A stretch of 64,000 nt of DNA from Streptomyces sp. NBC_00271 (GTDB lineage: Bacteria > Actinomycetota > Actinomycetes > Streptomycetales > Streptomycetaceae): positions 8,742,001 through 8,806,000 of the forward strand of contig NZ_CP108070.1 in NCBI RefSeq assembly GCF_036178845.1, read 5' to 3'. The notes below the pieces were generated by a model. The model saw only the letters and a list, made by a program, of their open reading frames with translations, did no database searches and was not told where the DNA came from. The translations under genes were made by a program, and so were the position numbers. Below, in pieces: positions 1 to 8,910 of this stretch (position 1 is its first letter; every line of letters begins with the position of its first letter).

Positions 1-2
1 AA

Positions 3-1343
3 CGCCCGCTGCTGCCGGCCATGGGCACCCTGCTGGCCGCCGCGGCGGGCGACGCGGACGCAGCCGACCAGGTCAGCAAGGAGGCGCTCGACCTGTTCGG
101 CCGCAAGCTGACCGGGCTGCTGCCGGTGGGCTTCACCCCGGAGGGCACCGGACCGCTGCGGGTCCTGGTCACCCACCCGCGCGTGCAGGCCGTGGAGGAG
201 GTGCAGGAGTACCTCGGCAAGGCGCTGCGGCTGCCGTCCGACGCCAAGAACTCCGTGGAGTACCGCGGAGTGGAGAGCGACTCCGTCACCGTGGTCCTCT
301 TCCGCAGCGAGATGAGCCTCACCCAGGTCCCCGAGGCCCGCAAGGTGCTGCGTCAGTGGGCCAGGGCGAAGGACTCCGAGCAGGCCCAGGACGTACTGCG
401 CTGGCGGCAGCGGCTCGGCTACCGGGACAGCTGGATGGTCAGCAGCGAGGAGGACCGCCGCGTCATCCTGCACCGTCTGCTGTGCTGCATGTGGAACGGT
501 CAGGTCGACGTGGTGGACGGAGACCCGGCGTCGCCGGCACGGCTGAGGCTGAGGCTGCACCCCGAGAAGGGCGCGCATGTGCCCGGTGTCCGGCTGCGCC
601 TTGGGGACTTCCCCGGCGGGGTGTCGAGCTGGGCGGAGCTGCTGCGGTCGTACGAACGCTGGACCGTCCTCGACGACGAACGGACCGTGGAGGACTACTG
701 CAGCCAACTGATGGGAGCTCAGCCGCTTGGTCTGGCCAGGAGCGCGAGCGAACCGCATCCGCTCTTCGTCGAACTCGTCGAGAAGACCGCCCCGCGTCAG
801 CTGGAGCTGCTGGCCGAGCGCCGGGAGCGGGGCGGCGAGCGGGTCGAGGGATGGGTGCGCCCGCTGTGGGAGTTCTGGGCGAAGACACTGCCGGCCGCGC
901 TGGACACCGAGTTCGGGGACCAGCGCGCCGTCCAGCCGACGCTGCGCACGCTGCTGGAGCATGTACGCGGCGGAACCCCCGCGCCGCGCGTCCGCAAGGA
1001 GTTCCCCGAACCCCGGCGTGCCGTGCCCGATGACGACGACTGGGGCACGGCACCGCGCGCCTCCTTCGACAAGTACCCGAGCGACACCGAGGAACGTCCG
1101 CGCCGCGCGTCCGTGGACGACTACGACGACGGGTACGACGCCGACCGCGCCGACCGGGGTGACCGCGTTGACAGGAGTGATCGGAGTGATCGCGGCGATC
1201 GGGGTGACCGCGTCAACGGGCGCTCCGGCGCCGCCGACCGGCCCTCGGTGCCCTGGGACGAGCCCGGTGACCCCGGCCCGTACGGCGACGACGGCGAGCG
1301 CGAACGCCCCCGCCGCAACCCCTGGGACGGTGACCCGGAGTGA
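3..1343 (+). CDS. C-terminal part of a tubulin-like (Tub_2-type) protein, 5'-truncated by the window
   Basis: The reading frame is open from the left edge, with no stop before the ATG at 21, so this is the tail of a longer protein. About 446 residues are visible. The folded part (to about residue 340) is rich in Arg/Glu and Leu/Trp. The last 110 residues are an acidic/arginine low-complexity tail with Asp-Arg runs near 1140-1220. I recognise no catalytic motif in the visible part. The tubulin-like call comes from context: in actinobacteria a Tub_2-type protein often precedes a multi-TM protein, a pseudokinase-GTPase and a GAP1-like protein, which is exactly what follows here. The stop TGA (1341-1343) overlaps the next start as GTGA, so the two genes are translationally coupled. 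The N-terminal GTP-binding half, which would prove the family, lies outside the window. Confidence 0.5.
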   Translation, partial: RPLLPAMGTLLAAAAGDADAADQVSKEALDLFGRKLTGLLPVGFTPEGTGPLRVLVTHPRVQAVEEVQEYLGKALRLPSDAKNSVEYRGVESDSVTVVLFRSEMSLTQVPEARKVLRQWARAKDSEQAQDVLRWRQRLGYRDSWMVSSEEDRRVILHRLLCCMWNGQVDVVDGDPASPARLRLRLHPEKGAHVPGVRLRLGDFPGGVSSWAELLRSYERWTVLDDERTVEDYCSQLMGAQPLGLARSASEPHPLFVELVEKTAPRQLELLAERRERGGERVEGWVRPLWEFWAKTLPAALDTEFGDQRAVQPTLRTLLEHVRGGTPAPRVRKEFPEPRRAVPDDDDWGTAPRASFDKYPSDTEERPRRASVDDYDDGYDADRADRGDRVDRSDRSDRGDRGDRVNGRSGAADRPSVPWDEPGDPGPYGDDGERERPRRNPWDGDPE

Positions 1344-3931
1344 AGACGTCCGAAGACCTCGGCACCGTCATCCAGCTGGACCTGCGCAGCGGCGCGGCGG
1401 AACTCGACACCGCCAAGGCCCTGCGGGCCGGTGTCGCCCGGCAGTTGGGCAGGGCCGGGCTGCCCGAACCCGACGACCCGCTGTTCCTGGTGGTCGACAC
1501 CCCGGCCGGGCTGACCGACCACCAGCGGCAGTACGAACTGCTCACCGCCTACCGGGCCGTGGGCGAGGTCAGGATCCTGGTCCTGCTGGTGGGCAGCGCA
1601 CCCGGTTCGTACGCGGGCGAGGACGAGGCCTTCCAGCCCGACCGGCGCCTGGTGCGGCCCGCGGTGCTGCGGGCCTCGGGCACCGCCCTGCTGTGGGCGG
1701 GCGATCTGCGCTCCGCGCGCACGGCGCTGGAACAGCCCGAACCCGACGCCCCGGAGGCGCTCGCCGTCCTGGTGGACGTGCTGTCGGTCCCGGACGTCTA
1801 CCTGAAGGTCCTCGACGGCCTCGGGGCGCTGCCCGACGCCGTCGCCGCGCCCGGCGTGCGGCTGTTGGAGCAGGACCTGCCGCTCGAGGTGCGCGACCGG
1901 GCCTGGCGCGACGCGCTCCTCAGGTTCGCGGGCGAGGACACCGAACTCGCCCCCGACCTGCTGGTGACCGCCTCCTCCGGCGCCGATCTGCCGGAGCCGC
2001 TGCGGAGTCTGGTGGCGGGCCGGGGCGGCCGCGACCAACGGCACCGGGAGCCGGGCGGCGTGGCGGACAGCACGTACGCCGCCTGCGCACAGGCCCTCGA
2101 CTACGCCGAGGACGCGCTGGCCGGACTGCGGTCCCTGCCCGGGCTGTTGTGGGCCTCCCGCAGGCAGGCGTTCGAGGCGGACCTCGACCAGGCGCACCAG
2201 GCGCTCGGCGAGTACCGGGACCTCGTCGGCACGGCCCTGCGCGGCGGCGGCTCCGGTACGGCGCCGTCCGCCGCCGAGACGGCGGCCAGGCTCGGGGCCC
2301 TCGGCCTGCGGGTGCCCTCGGCCGAGGGCATGGGGGAGCGGATCGGCGAGGGCCTGCGGGAGTTCGCCGGAAAGCTGCTGGGACAGGGACTCGCCCTGCG
2401 GTCCGTGGCCCAGCGCTTCACCGGGCTGGCCGGGCGGGTGGAGCCCGTACCGGGTTCGGCACTCGTGCGCAAACTCGCCGACCACTCCACCGAAGCGGTG
2501 TCCCGGCGCCCCGTGGGCAACGGCCCCGTGGCCACGGGGCGCGGCGCGCTGCCCGCGGCGGCCGTGGCGGGGCTGCTCGGGGCCCTGTGGCGGGGGCCCC
2601 TGGCGGCGCTGGCGATCGCCGTCCCGCTGGTGTTCGTCGCGGTGGCACTGCTCGGCGCGTCCAGGCTCCGGGGCGCGGGACGCCCGGCCCGCTGGGGCTG
2701 GGGTCCCCGGGCCGCGGCACTCGGTGGCGCCGCGGCCGGTGTGGCGGTGGCGTACGCGGTCGAGCCCCCGCTCTGGCTGAGCGCCGTCGGCCTCCTGGCG
2801 GGCCTCGGTGTCGCGGTGGAGACGGCACGCCGGCTGTGGCGCGCCGCGATCGACTCCTGGGCGGCCTTCCACGCCACCGCCGCGCTGCGCAAGGCCCTGG
2901 CCGGGCTCGACACGCTGCTGGCCGAGGCGGTCCGTGAACACTGGGCCGTCGAGGAGCGCCTGCACTGCGCCGACGCGGCCCGGTCCGTCGCCGGCATGCT
3001 GCGGGCGACGGCCGCCGCCGCGGCCGCCGAAGCGGTGCCCGAGCCCGAGCGGCCCACGGTCACCGGCGCGCCCGGTCCCGAGCCGCTCGACGCGGACGAC
3101 TGGCTGACCAGTACCTCGGTCCTGGAGACGGACGCGTTCGCGGTGCCCGACGACGGGGACAGCGACTGGGCGAGCGCGTACGCCTGGCAGGACGGGGCTT
3201 CCTGGAGCGAGCCCGGCGAGCCCGACGCACGGGGTGAGTTCGCCAACTCCCCTGGGCCCGCCGACCCGTCGGCGGAGCGCACCGCGGGAGTTCCGCGCTG
3301 GCTGGACCGCGAGAGCGGCGAGGGCGGACCGGAGCTCGTCGCCGTCCTGGCCGGTGATCTGACGGACGCCGCCATGGTGGCGATGGAGCCCTACTGGGGT
3401 GCCGTCGAGCGCGGCCAGGCCGGCGCCCTCGCAGTCCGGCGCACCGAGGAACGGGTCCGCGACCTGCTCTCGACGGCCCGCCGCCACCTCCAGCACAACG
3501 GCGTACTGGCCCCGCCCCCGTTCGCCGCCGACCACCGCACCCGGGCCGGCTCGGCGAACCTGCTGGGCACCGACCCGCGCCGGGTGGCCGACCTGGTCGG
3601 CGCGGAGGCGGACCGGCAGGCCGTGGTCCAACTCTCCTCACCCGAGCAGGGAACGCTGCTCAGCCGGGACCCGGCGGCCGCGGTGTGGATCAGGTTCGCG
3701 CCGGAGGCCGTGCGCGACGAGGTCGAGAAGACCTGGCGGACCACCGGTTGCGTACCGCCGGAGCAGACGCTGTGGACCTCCTCGGGACGCTACGCCGGCC
3801 TGGTCCGGCTCACCCCGCTGCGGATGGGCGTGGTGGACACCGTCCGCTCCCGCCAGAACTCCTCGGCCGACGGGCTCGACCCGTACGACCGCGAGAACGC
3901 GTACGACCGTGAGGACGGCGACAACTGGTGA
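1340..3931 (+). CDS. multi-TM protein of the GTPase-linked conflict operon, function unknown
   Basis: An 863-residue protein starting with GTG in a GTGA overlap with the upstream gene. The N-terminal 390 residues look soluble and partly helical. Hydrophobic segments lie at about residues 403-443 (probably two passes), 457-474 and 475-494, so three or four membrane helices sit in the middle. After them comes a helical region with an Ala-rich stretch, then an acidic linker (about 560-640), then a soluble C-terminal domain of about 200 residues. I do not recognise a family name. Its place between a tubulin-like protein and a GTPase fusion, with coupled starts on both sides of the group, suggests it is the membrane anchor or effector of the same complex. 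The last 30 bases of the gene are nearly repeated just downstream, before the next start. Confidence 0.6.
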   Translation: MKTSEDLGTVIQLDLRSGAAELDTAKALRAGVARQLGRAGLPEPDDPLFLVVDTPAGLTDHQRQYELLTAYRAVGEVRILVLLVGSAPGSYAGEDEAFQPDRRLVRPAVLRASGTALLWAGDLRSARTALEQPEPDAPEALAVLVDVLSVPDVYLKVLDGLGALPDAVAAPGVRLLEQDLPLEVRDRAWRDALLRFAGEDTELAPDLLVTASSGADLPEPLRSLVAGRGGRDQRHREPGGVADSTYAACAQALDYAEDALAGLRSLPGLLWASRRQAFEADLDQAHQALGEYRDLVGTALRGGGSGTAPSAAETAARLGALGLRVPSAEGMGERIGEGLREFAGKLLGQGLALRSVAQRFTGLAGRVEPVPGSALVRKLADHSTEAVSRRPVGNGPVATGRGALPAAAVAGLLGALWRGPLAALAIAVPLVFVAVALLGASRLRGAGRPARWGWGPRAAALGGAAAGVAVAYAVEPPLWLSAVGLLAGLGVAVETARRLWRAAIDSWAAFHATAALRKALAGLDTLLAEAVREHWAVEERLHCADAARSVAGMLRATAAAAAAEAVPEPERPTVTGAPGPEPLDADDWLTSTSVLETDAFAVPDDGDSDWASAYAWQDGASWSEPGEPDARGEFANSPGPADPSAERTAGVPRWLDRESGEGGPELVAVLAGDLTDAAMVAMEPYWGAVERGQAGALAVRRTEERVRDLLSTARRHLQHNGVLAPPPFAADHRTRAGSANLLGTDPRRVADLVGAEADRQAVVQLSSPEQGTLLSRDPAAAVWIRFAPEAVRDEVEKTWRTTGCVPPEQTLWTSSGRYAGLVRLTPLRMGVVDTVRSRQNSSADGLDPYDRENAYDREDGDNW

Positions 3932-3989
3932 CCCGCACCCCGCATCCCGGCCCGGCGCACCCGTACGACCGAGAGGACGGCAACCGCTG

Positions 3990-6125
3990 GTGACCAGCAC
4001 CTCGCACCCCCACCTGACGGAGCCGGACGGTCCGCGCTGGAAGACGCTCGCGTTCACCGTCCCCTCGGGCCGGCGCCGGGTCGCCCCCGTCCGCTTCGGC
4101 CCCGAGTCCCGCCGCGATCCGCTGCTGCCCCAGCTGATCCGCAACGCACTGCTCGACGACGAGGGGCAGCAGTGCGTCCAGGTCCGCCTGAACGCCGCCG
4201 ACGCGGCGAACCCGGCCGCGCGCGCCCTGCTCGACGCGGAGGCGGGCACCGCCCTGCACCTGCACCGGGCGCTCGACGACACGGAGTACACGGCTCTCTT
4301 CCCGAGGATCGTCGGCTACGACCTGGACGCGGCCGAGCCGTTCCTGCTGTACGCCGCGCCGCGCGGCGCCGCCCTCGCGCGTACCCATGTGATGTCCGCG
4401 ACCGACCAACGGGTCCTCACCCGCGACCTGATGCTCGCCCTGTGCCTGCTGGACAGCCAGGAGCTGGTGCTGCGGGGCATCTCGCCCGCCACCGTGCTCT
4501 GGGACGGCGCCTCGGTCCAGCTCTGGGGACTGGAGGGGGCGGCCCGTACCGGAGGGCCGAGGACCCGGTGGGGCCGGGCGCCCTACTGCTCGCCCGAACA
4601 ACGCAGGGGCGAGGGGCTCGTCGACTCCCGGGACGCGGTGTGGAGCGCCGCCCAGGTGCTCTACCAGCTGGTGACCGGCCGGCCAGGCCCCGGTGACGGG
4701 GCACCCACCGACCTCGGCGAACACCGGGTGCTCGCCGAGACGTTGCGGGGCGCCTTCGCCCCGCTGGCAGCCGACCGGCCGACCCCCGCCCACCTGCTCG
4801 ACCTGCTGGCGCCGGGGGCCGCCCGGCGCGTCACGCTCACCGTGCCCGCCGACGAGACCCGCGCGCACCGGGAGGCGTTCGAGCAGGCGCTGCTCCTCAA
4901 ACGGCAGGCACCCGTCACCCACCAGGGGCCCGGGACACCGGCCGGGCGCAGCAGCGACGGCCAGGTGCTGTGCCCGTACTGCCTGGAGCACATCCAGCTC
5001 GACCTCGCCCAGCTCTTCGTCACCGACAGCAGGATGCAGTACCAGCCGCTGGACGTCTCGACGATCGGCAACGCCCTGCGCCGCCAGGACGTCATGCGCG
5101 GTGCCGTCCAGAAGTGCACCGCGGACCGGGACTTCCCCGAGCATTACATCCCGGTGCCCTACCTCACCTACGGCCGCCCGCTGACCGTCGCGATGGTCGG
5201 CCAGTCGTCCACAGGCAAGAGCCATCTGCTGACCCAGATGATCGCGGAGATCACCGACGGCGGCCTGGAGCCGTTCGGCCTGAAGTGGCAGTCCGTCAAC
5301 CCGGAGCAGCACGCGCGGTTCGTACGGGAACGGGTGCAGCCGCTGCGCAACGGCAAGGTCCTCGATCACACCGGCGCCCTCGGCCTGGACGGCTTCGCGC
5401 GTTTCGTGGAGTCCCTCCTCATCACCGACGCCCACGGGCAGGTACGTCCGGTCGCCTTCTTCGACCTCGGCGGCGAGGACCTCGTACGGACCGACGCCGC
5501 GCTGCGCTTCCTGCTCGGGATCGACGCCCTGATCTTCGTCGTCGACCCGGCGCTGGCCCTTCCGCTGCCCCATCTGGACCACGCCAGGGAACGCTGGGGT
5601 GTCGAGGTGAACCGGGACGGCGACCTCGCCTTCGGCACCGTCCTCGACCGGCTGCCGAAGAACGGACCGTATCTGGACGTGGCCGCCGCGATGGTGCTCG
5701 GCAAGGCGGACCTCCTGCGGTTCCAGCCGCCCGTCGACCGGTGGCTCGGCCGGGCACCGGCCACCTCCCTCGACCCCGAACGGACGCGTGAGGAGAGCCG
5801 GGACGTGTACGGGCTGCTGCGGCAGCACGCCGGTCCGGCCTGGCTGCGTCCCTTCGACGCGATCCGCCGGTGCACCCTGCATGTCGCGTCGGCCACCGGC
5901 GGCCAGGAGGACCAGGGCCGCTATCCGGCCGGGGCGGGGCCCCGGCGGGTGCTGGAGCCGCTGCTGGCGCTGCTGGCGTTGCACGGGATGGTCGAAGTGC
6001 CGGGCGGAGCCGAGGCGTTCGCCGTGGGAGAGGCGCCCGCGTTCGAGGCGGTGCCGTCGGCGAGGGCCGGACGGACCGGGGGAGCGGTGGGAGCCGTGGG
6101 ATCCGTGCGAGGTGAGGCGAAGTGA
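3990..6125 (+). CDS. pseudokinase - zinc ribbon - P-loop GTPase fusion (double-GTPase-like)
   Basis: A 711-residue protein; GTG start behind a GAGAGGA stretch. Three modules are visible. (1) Residues about 60-290 look like a Ser/Thr kinase C-lobe: the position of the HRDxKxxN loop reads LRGISPATV and that of DFG reads WGL, while APYCSPEQ fits the APE segment, so catalytic residues are lost and this is a pseudokinase. (2) A CPYC pair near residue 327 with a later Cys begins a partial zinc ribbon. (3) A P-loop GQSSTGKS near residue 404, a Walker-B-like FDLGGED near 490 and a GKAD element near 570 mark a TRAFAC-type GTPase. This resembles proteins described by Burroughs and Aravind in predicted prokaryotic conflict systems (from memory). 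The stop overlaps the next start as GTGA. Confidence 0.7.
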   Translation: MTSTSHPHLTEPDGPRWKTLAFTVPSGRRRVAPVRFGPESRRDPLLPQLIRNALLDDEGQQCVQVRLNAADAANPAARALLDAEAGTALHLHRALDDTEYTALFPRIVGYDLDAAEPFLLYAAPRGAALARTHVMSATDQRVLTRDLMLALCLLDSQELVLRGISPATVLWDGASVQLWGLEGAARTGGPRTRWGRAPYCSPEQRRGEGLVDSRDAVWSAAQVLYQLVTGRPGPGDGAPTDLGEHRVLAETLRGAFAPLAADRPTPAHLLDLLAPGAARRVTLTVPADETRAHREAFEQALLLKRQAPVTHQGPGTPAGRSSDGQVLCPYCLEHIQLDLAQLFVTDSRMQYQPLDVSTIGNALRRQDVMRGAVQKCTADRDFPEHYIPVPYLTYGRPLTVAMVGQSSTGKSHLLTQMIAEITDGGLEPFGLKWQSVNPEQHARFVRERVQPLRNGKVLDHTGALGLDGFARFVESLLITDAHGQVRPVAFFDLGGEDLVRTDAALRFLLGIDALIFVVDPALALPLPHLDHARERWGVEVNRDGDLAFGTVLDRLPKNGPYLDVAAAMVLGKADLLRFQPPVDRWLGRAPATSLDPERTREESRDVYGLLRQHAGPAWLRPFDAIRRCTLHVASATGGQEDQGRYPAGAGPRRVLEPLLALLALHGMVEVPGGAEAFAVGEAPAFEAVPSARAGRTGGAVGAVGSVRGEAK

Positions 6126-8218
6126 GCGACTTCCAGGATCGAATGGGCGACTTCCAGGATCGCGGGAGTCCGGCCGCCCACGGGGAGCAGGCCGGCGCGC
6201 ACGGGCCGGGCGGTGGCGGCGCCGGGGGCTCGGTGCACCAGGTCGTCTTCCGGTGGGACGGCAACCAGGGCCGCCAGGGCACCGGCATGAAGGCCGTCGC
6301 CCACTCCTGCCCGGCCGAACGCGCCGAGGAGCTGGGCCGGGAGCTGGGCCCGCTGCTGTGGGTGTCCGGTACGGCCGCCGCACGGCAGAGCGTCGTACGC
6401 ACCCTGTCCCGCGACGGCGACGTCATGCTCGTCCAGCGCTGGCCCACCACCGACCGCGGCGGCCGGCCCAGCACGATCAGCCATGTCCTGATCGGTGCCC
6501 CCGGAACCCTGAAGACCCGCCAGTGCCTCGGCCTCTCCTACGGCGGCTGGGGCAGCCGGGAGTCCGCCGAGAAGGCCTCCGGACGCCTGCGCGTGATCGA
6601 GTGCGCGCAGCTCGACGCGATGGCGCGCAAGCGGCTCCCGGCCATGCTGGAGCTGCTGCCGGCGGTCAAGCACGCGCTGATCCTGGTCGCCGCGGAGTGG
6701 CTGCGCGATCCGGCGCAGCGGGTGTCGCTGCTCGCGGAGGAGAAGGGGCAGCCCGGCTGGCCGGACCAGGACACCGTGCCGGTGGCGTATCTGGGGCTGT
6801 TCCTGCTCTTCGGGCGCTGGCTGGGGCAGGAGTGGACGTTCGCCACCCACGACACGGTGGACACCCATCAGCTGCGTCTGACGTGCGTCCCGCACTGGGA
6901 GCCGGACGTGGGCGGGGCCGGTCCGCTGGCCCGGGTCACGGGCCGTCGGGTCACCCCCCGGTTCGAGCACAAGGCGGCCGCCCGACTGGTGGACCACCTC
7001 CTCGACCACCTCCTCGCGCACCCCGACGCCGCCGCCGGGGTGCCCCACCTGGTCGATGAGCTCGCCGGCGGCGCGGGGCTGGAGTGGGCGCGGCGGCGCG
7101 TCCTGCTGAACGAGATCCTCAGCACCGACCGCCGAACCGGCCCGCGCACCGACGCGACCGCACCCGCACCCGCGCCCCGCTCCGCGGAACCGGGCCCGGT
7201 CGGGGAGGGGGACGAGAGGGACGAGAGAGACGAGGGGGACGAGGACCGGGAACGGGCCGAGACGACGCCCCCGCCGCGGCCCCCGAAGCCGTACGCGTAC
7301 CCCGCCCCGCACCTCGTCCCACACCCGGATGCGTGCTCGGACCCACACCCAGATCCGTACTCGGACCCGCATCCGGACTCGTACGCCGACCCGTATCCGG
7401 ACACCTACGCGGCCCCGGCATCCGAGGTTTCTCCCCCCATGGCCCCTCCGCGGCCGCTGCGAACGCCGGTCCAGGCGCCGGTCCGGACTCCCGCCCACGA
7501 GGCGTACGGGCTTCACGAGGACCTCCGTGACCATCGGCGCGGGAACCACATGCAACGCAGCCTTTTGGCGGCGCGTCTGCGCACCCTGCCCGACGAGTTG
7601 CTCCTGGGCGAGCTGCGCTCCGCCGATCTGCCACCGGAGTCCGTGGAACTCCTGCTCGACGAGCTGGGGAACGATCACCGTGTCCAGGAGCGCGGACCGG
7701 AGATGCGGCACGACCTGTGCGCGGAGGTGCTGCACAACGGCCTGTACTTCACGCCGTACGGACAGGGTCCAGAACCCGTGTCCAGGACGGCCATGGTCAC
7801 GCGGGCTGCCGACCTCTTCACCTGGGCCGTCGCCCCGCTGGCCCGGGAGGAACGCTATCTGCGCGATCTGCGTGAGTTGCTCCACCGCATGACCCGGGAC
7901 AGTCACCCCACCGGGGGCAACTGGCTCCGCCAGAGCATCATCGCCCCGGCGAACGGCCAGGTCCCCGACCTGCCGCCGGTCCTGTGGCAGCAGATCCTGC
8001 GCGACGTGCTCAGCCGGGGCGAGCGAGCCCCCTCCGCCCCGCAGCCGCCCTACACCGTCCCGGCCCCCACGACGGCCCCGGAACCCTCTTCCACCCCGCC
8101 GAGACCCCCTACCCTCACGTCCCGGCTCTCCGACCTGACGAACAACCCGGGCTGTGTGATGGGAGTCGGCTTCGCCGTGATCGCCGTGCTCATCACCATC
8201 GTCCTGATCGCTCTATGA
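6122..8218 (+). CDS. GTPase-associated protein 1 (GAP1-N/M/C)-like protein with C-terminal TM helix
   Basis: A 698-residue protein; GTG start overlapping the upstream stop. Residues about 38-190 (from SVHQVVFRWDGNQGRQGTGM onward, with SHVLIGAPGTL) match my recollection of GAP1-type N-terminal domains, which are always found with GTPase genes. Middle and C-terminal helical regions follow. Between them, around 7310-7420, is a Pro/Asp/His/Tyr linker built of repeated DPHPDxYxDP-like units. The protein ends in a hydrophobic helix (VGFAVIAVLITIVLIAL), so it is probably membrane-tethered by its C-terminus. It is likely the partner or regulator of the GTPase encoded just upstream. The family assignment is from pattern memory; a profile search for GAP1-N1, -N2, -M and -C would settle it. 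Confidence 0.6.
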   Translation: MSDFQDRMGDFQDRGSPAAHGEQAGAHGPGGGGAGGSVHQVVFRWDGNQGRQGTGMKAVAHSCPAERAEELGRELGPLLWVSGTAAARQSVVRTLSRDGDVMLVQRWPTTDRGGRPSTISHVLIGAPGTLKTRQCLGLSYGGWGSRESAEKASGRLRVIECAQLDAMARKRLPAMLELLPAVKHALILVAAEWLRDPAQRVSLLAEEKGQPGWPDQDTVPVAYLGLFLLFGRWLGQEWTFATHDTVDTHQLRLTCVPHWEPDVGGAGPLARVTGRRVTPRFEHKAAARLVDHLLDHLLAHPDAAAGVPHLVDELAGGAGLEWARRRVLLNEILSTDRRTGPRTDATAPAPAPRSAEPGPVGEGDERDERDEGDEDRERAETTPPPRPPKPYAYPAPHLVPHPDACSDPHPDPYSDPHPDSYADPYPDTYAAPASEVSPPMAPPRPLRTPVQAPVRTPAHEAYGLHEDLRDHRRGNHMQRSLLAARLRTLPDELLLGELRSADLPPESVELLLDELGNDHRVQERGPEMRHDLCAEVLHNGLYFTPYGQGPEPVSRTAMVTRAADLFTWAVAPLAREERYLRDLRELLHRMTRDSHPTGGNWLRQSIIAPANGQVPDLPPVLWQQILRDVLSRGERAPSAPQPPYTVPAPTTAPEPSSTPPRPPTLTSRLSDLTNNPGCVMGVGFAVIAVLITIVLIAL

Positions 8219-8245
8219 AGCCGGGTGTGCACAAGTGTGTCCAGG

Positions 8246-8752
8246 CTACGGAAACGCCACATCGTGCTCGCGTTCGCACCCGTCGTGCTGGAGGTGCAGT
8301 CGGCGCAGGTCCTGCAGGGCGGCGACGGGAAACGGGTGCTCGACCCACTTCGTCAGATAGCCGTCCTCACCGTGGAGCCGAAGCACGGATTGAGCGGCCT
8401 CCATGACGACGTGCCCGAGGAGGCTGCGGGTCTGCGTGGAGGTCCAGGAGGGTGTGCCTTCCCGGTCGGGCGCATCGAAGCTCGTGGACATGTCGGGAAA
8501 CCGATGGATCGCGATGTCGACGTCCGCGCCCCTGCTGCGGAGGACCCACCTCGCTTCGGCCGGTTCGAGGTCGAAGGAGAAGCGTTGGACGGCGAAGGTG
8601 CCGTAGAGACCTGCGACACCATGGAGCAGGTCGGCCAGGGCATCGGTGCAGTAGCTGGCGAAGCCCTGCCACTCCGAAGAACTGTCCGCGATGCGGCAGG
8701 TCGCCCAACCGGTGCCGCTCAGCTCCCAACCGAACCGGAGATCAATCGTCAT
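8246..8752 (-). CDS. small soluble protein of unknown function
   Basis: A 168-residue protein beginning MTIDLRFGWEL. The ATG at 8750-8752 is preceded by GGGAGGGG at good spacing, so this start is preferred over the in-frame extension to 8854. It has no signal peptide, membrane helix or recognised catalytic motif. It is mildly acidic with several Trp and His, a composition like many small immunity or cytosolic hypothetical proteins of Streptomyces. It converges on the GAP1-like gene with 27 bases between the two stops and is divergent from the SpoIIE-type phosphatase gene. I do not recognise the family. Membership in the upstream GTPase system is possible but unsupported, since it lies on the opposite strand. 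Confidence 0.65.
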   Translation of the reverse strand: MTIDLRFGWELSGTGWATCRIADSSSEWQGFASYCTDALADLLHGVAGLYGTFAVQRFSFDLEPAEARWVLRSRGADVDIAIHRFPDMSTSFDAPDREGTPSWTSTQTRSLLGHVVMEAAQSVLRLHGEDGYLTKWVEHPFPVAALQDLRRLHLQHDGCEREHDVAFP

Positions 8753-8910
8753 CCCGCCCCTCCCGGTGATCGTCCCCGGAGACGGTACAGCGGAGGGATG
8801 CCGCCGGTCGCGCTCGTGCCGCCGCTCTCGGCGGGTGGGCGCGCCCCTGGGCAATCATGGGTTAGGGGTGGGCCATGGCCGCTCGGGATCACCAGTGCTA
8901 GAAAGGTCAC

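Noticed and set aside
1121..3631. 836-codon frame antisense to the first two genes
   Set aside because: Typical GC-skew artefact with His/Gln/Arg-rich composition.
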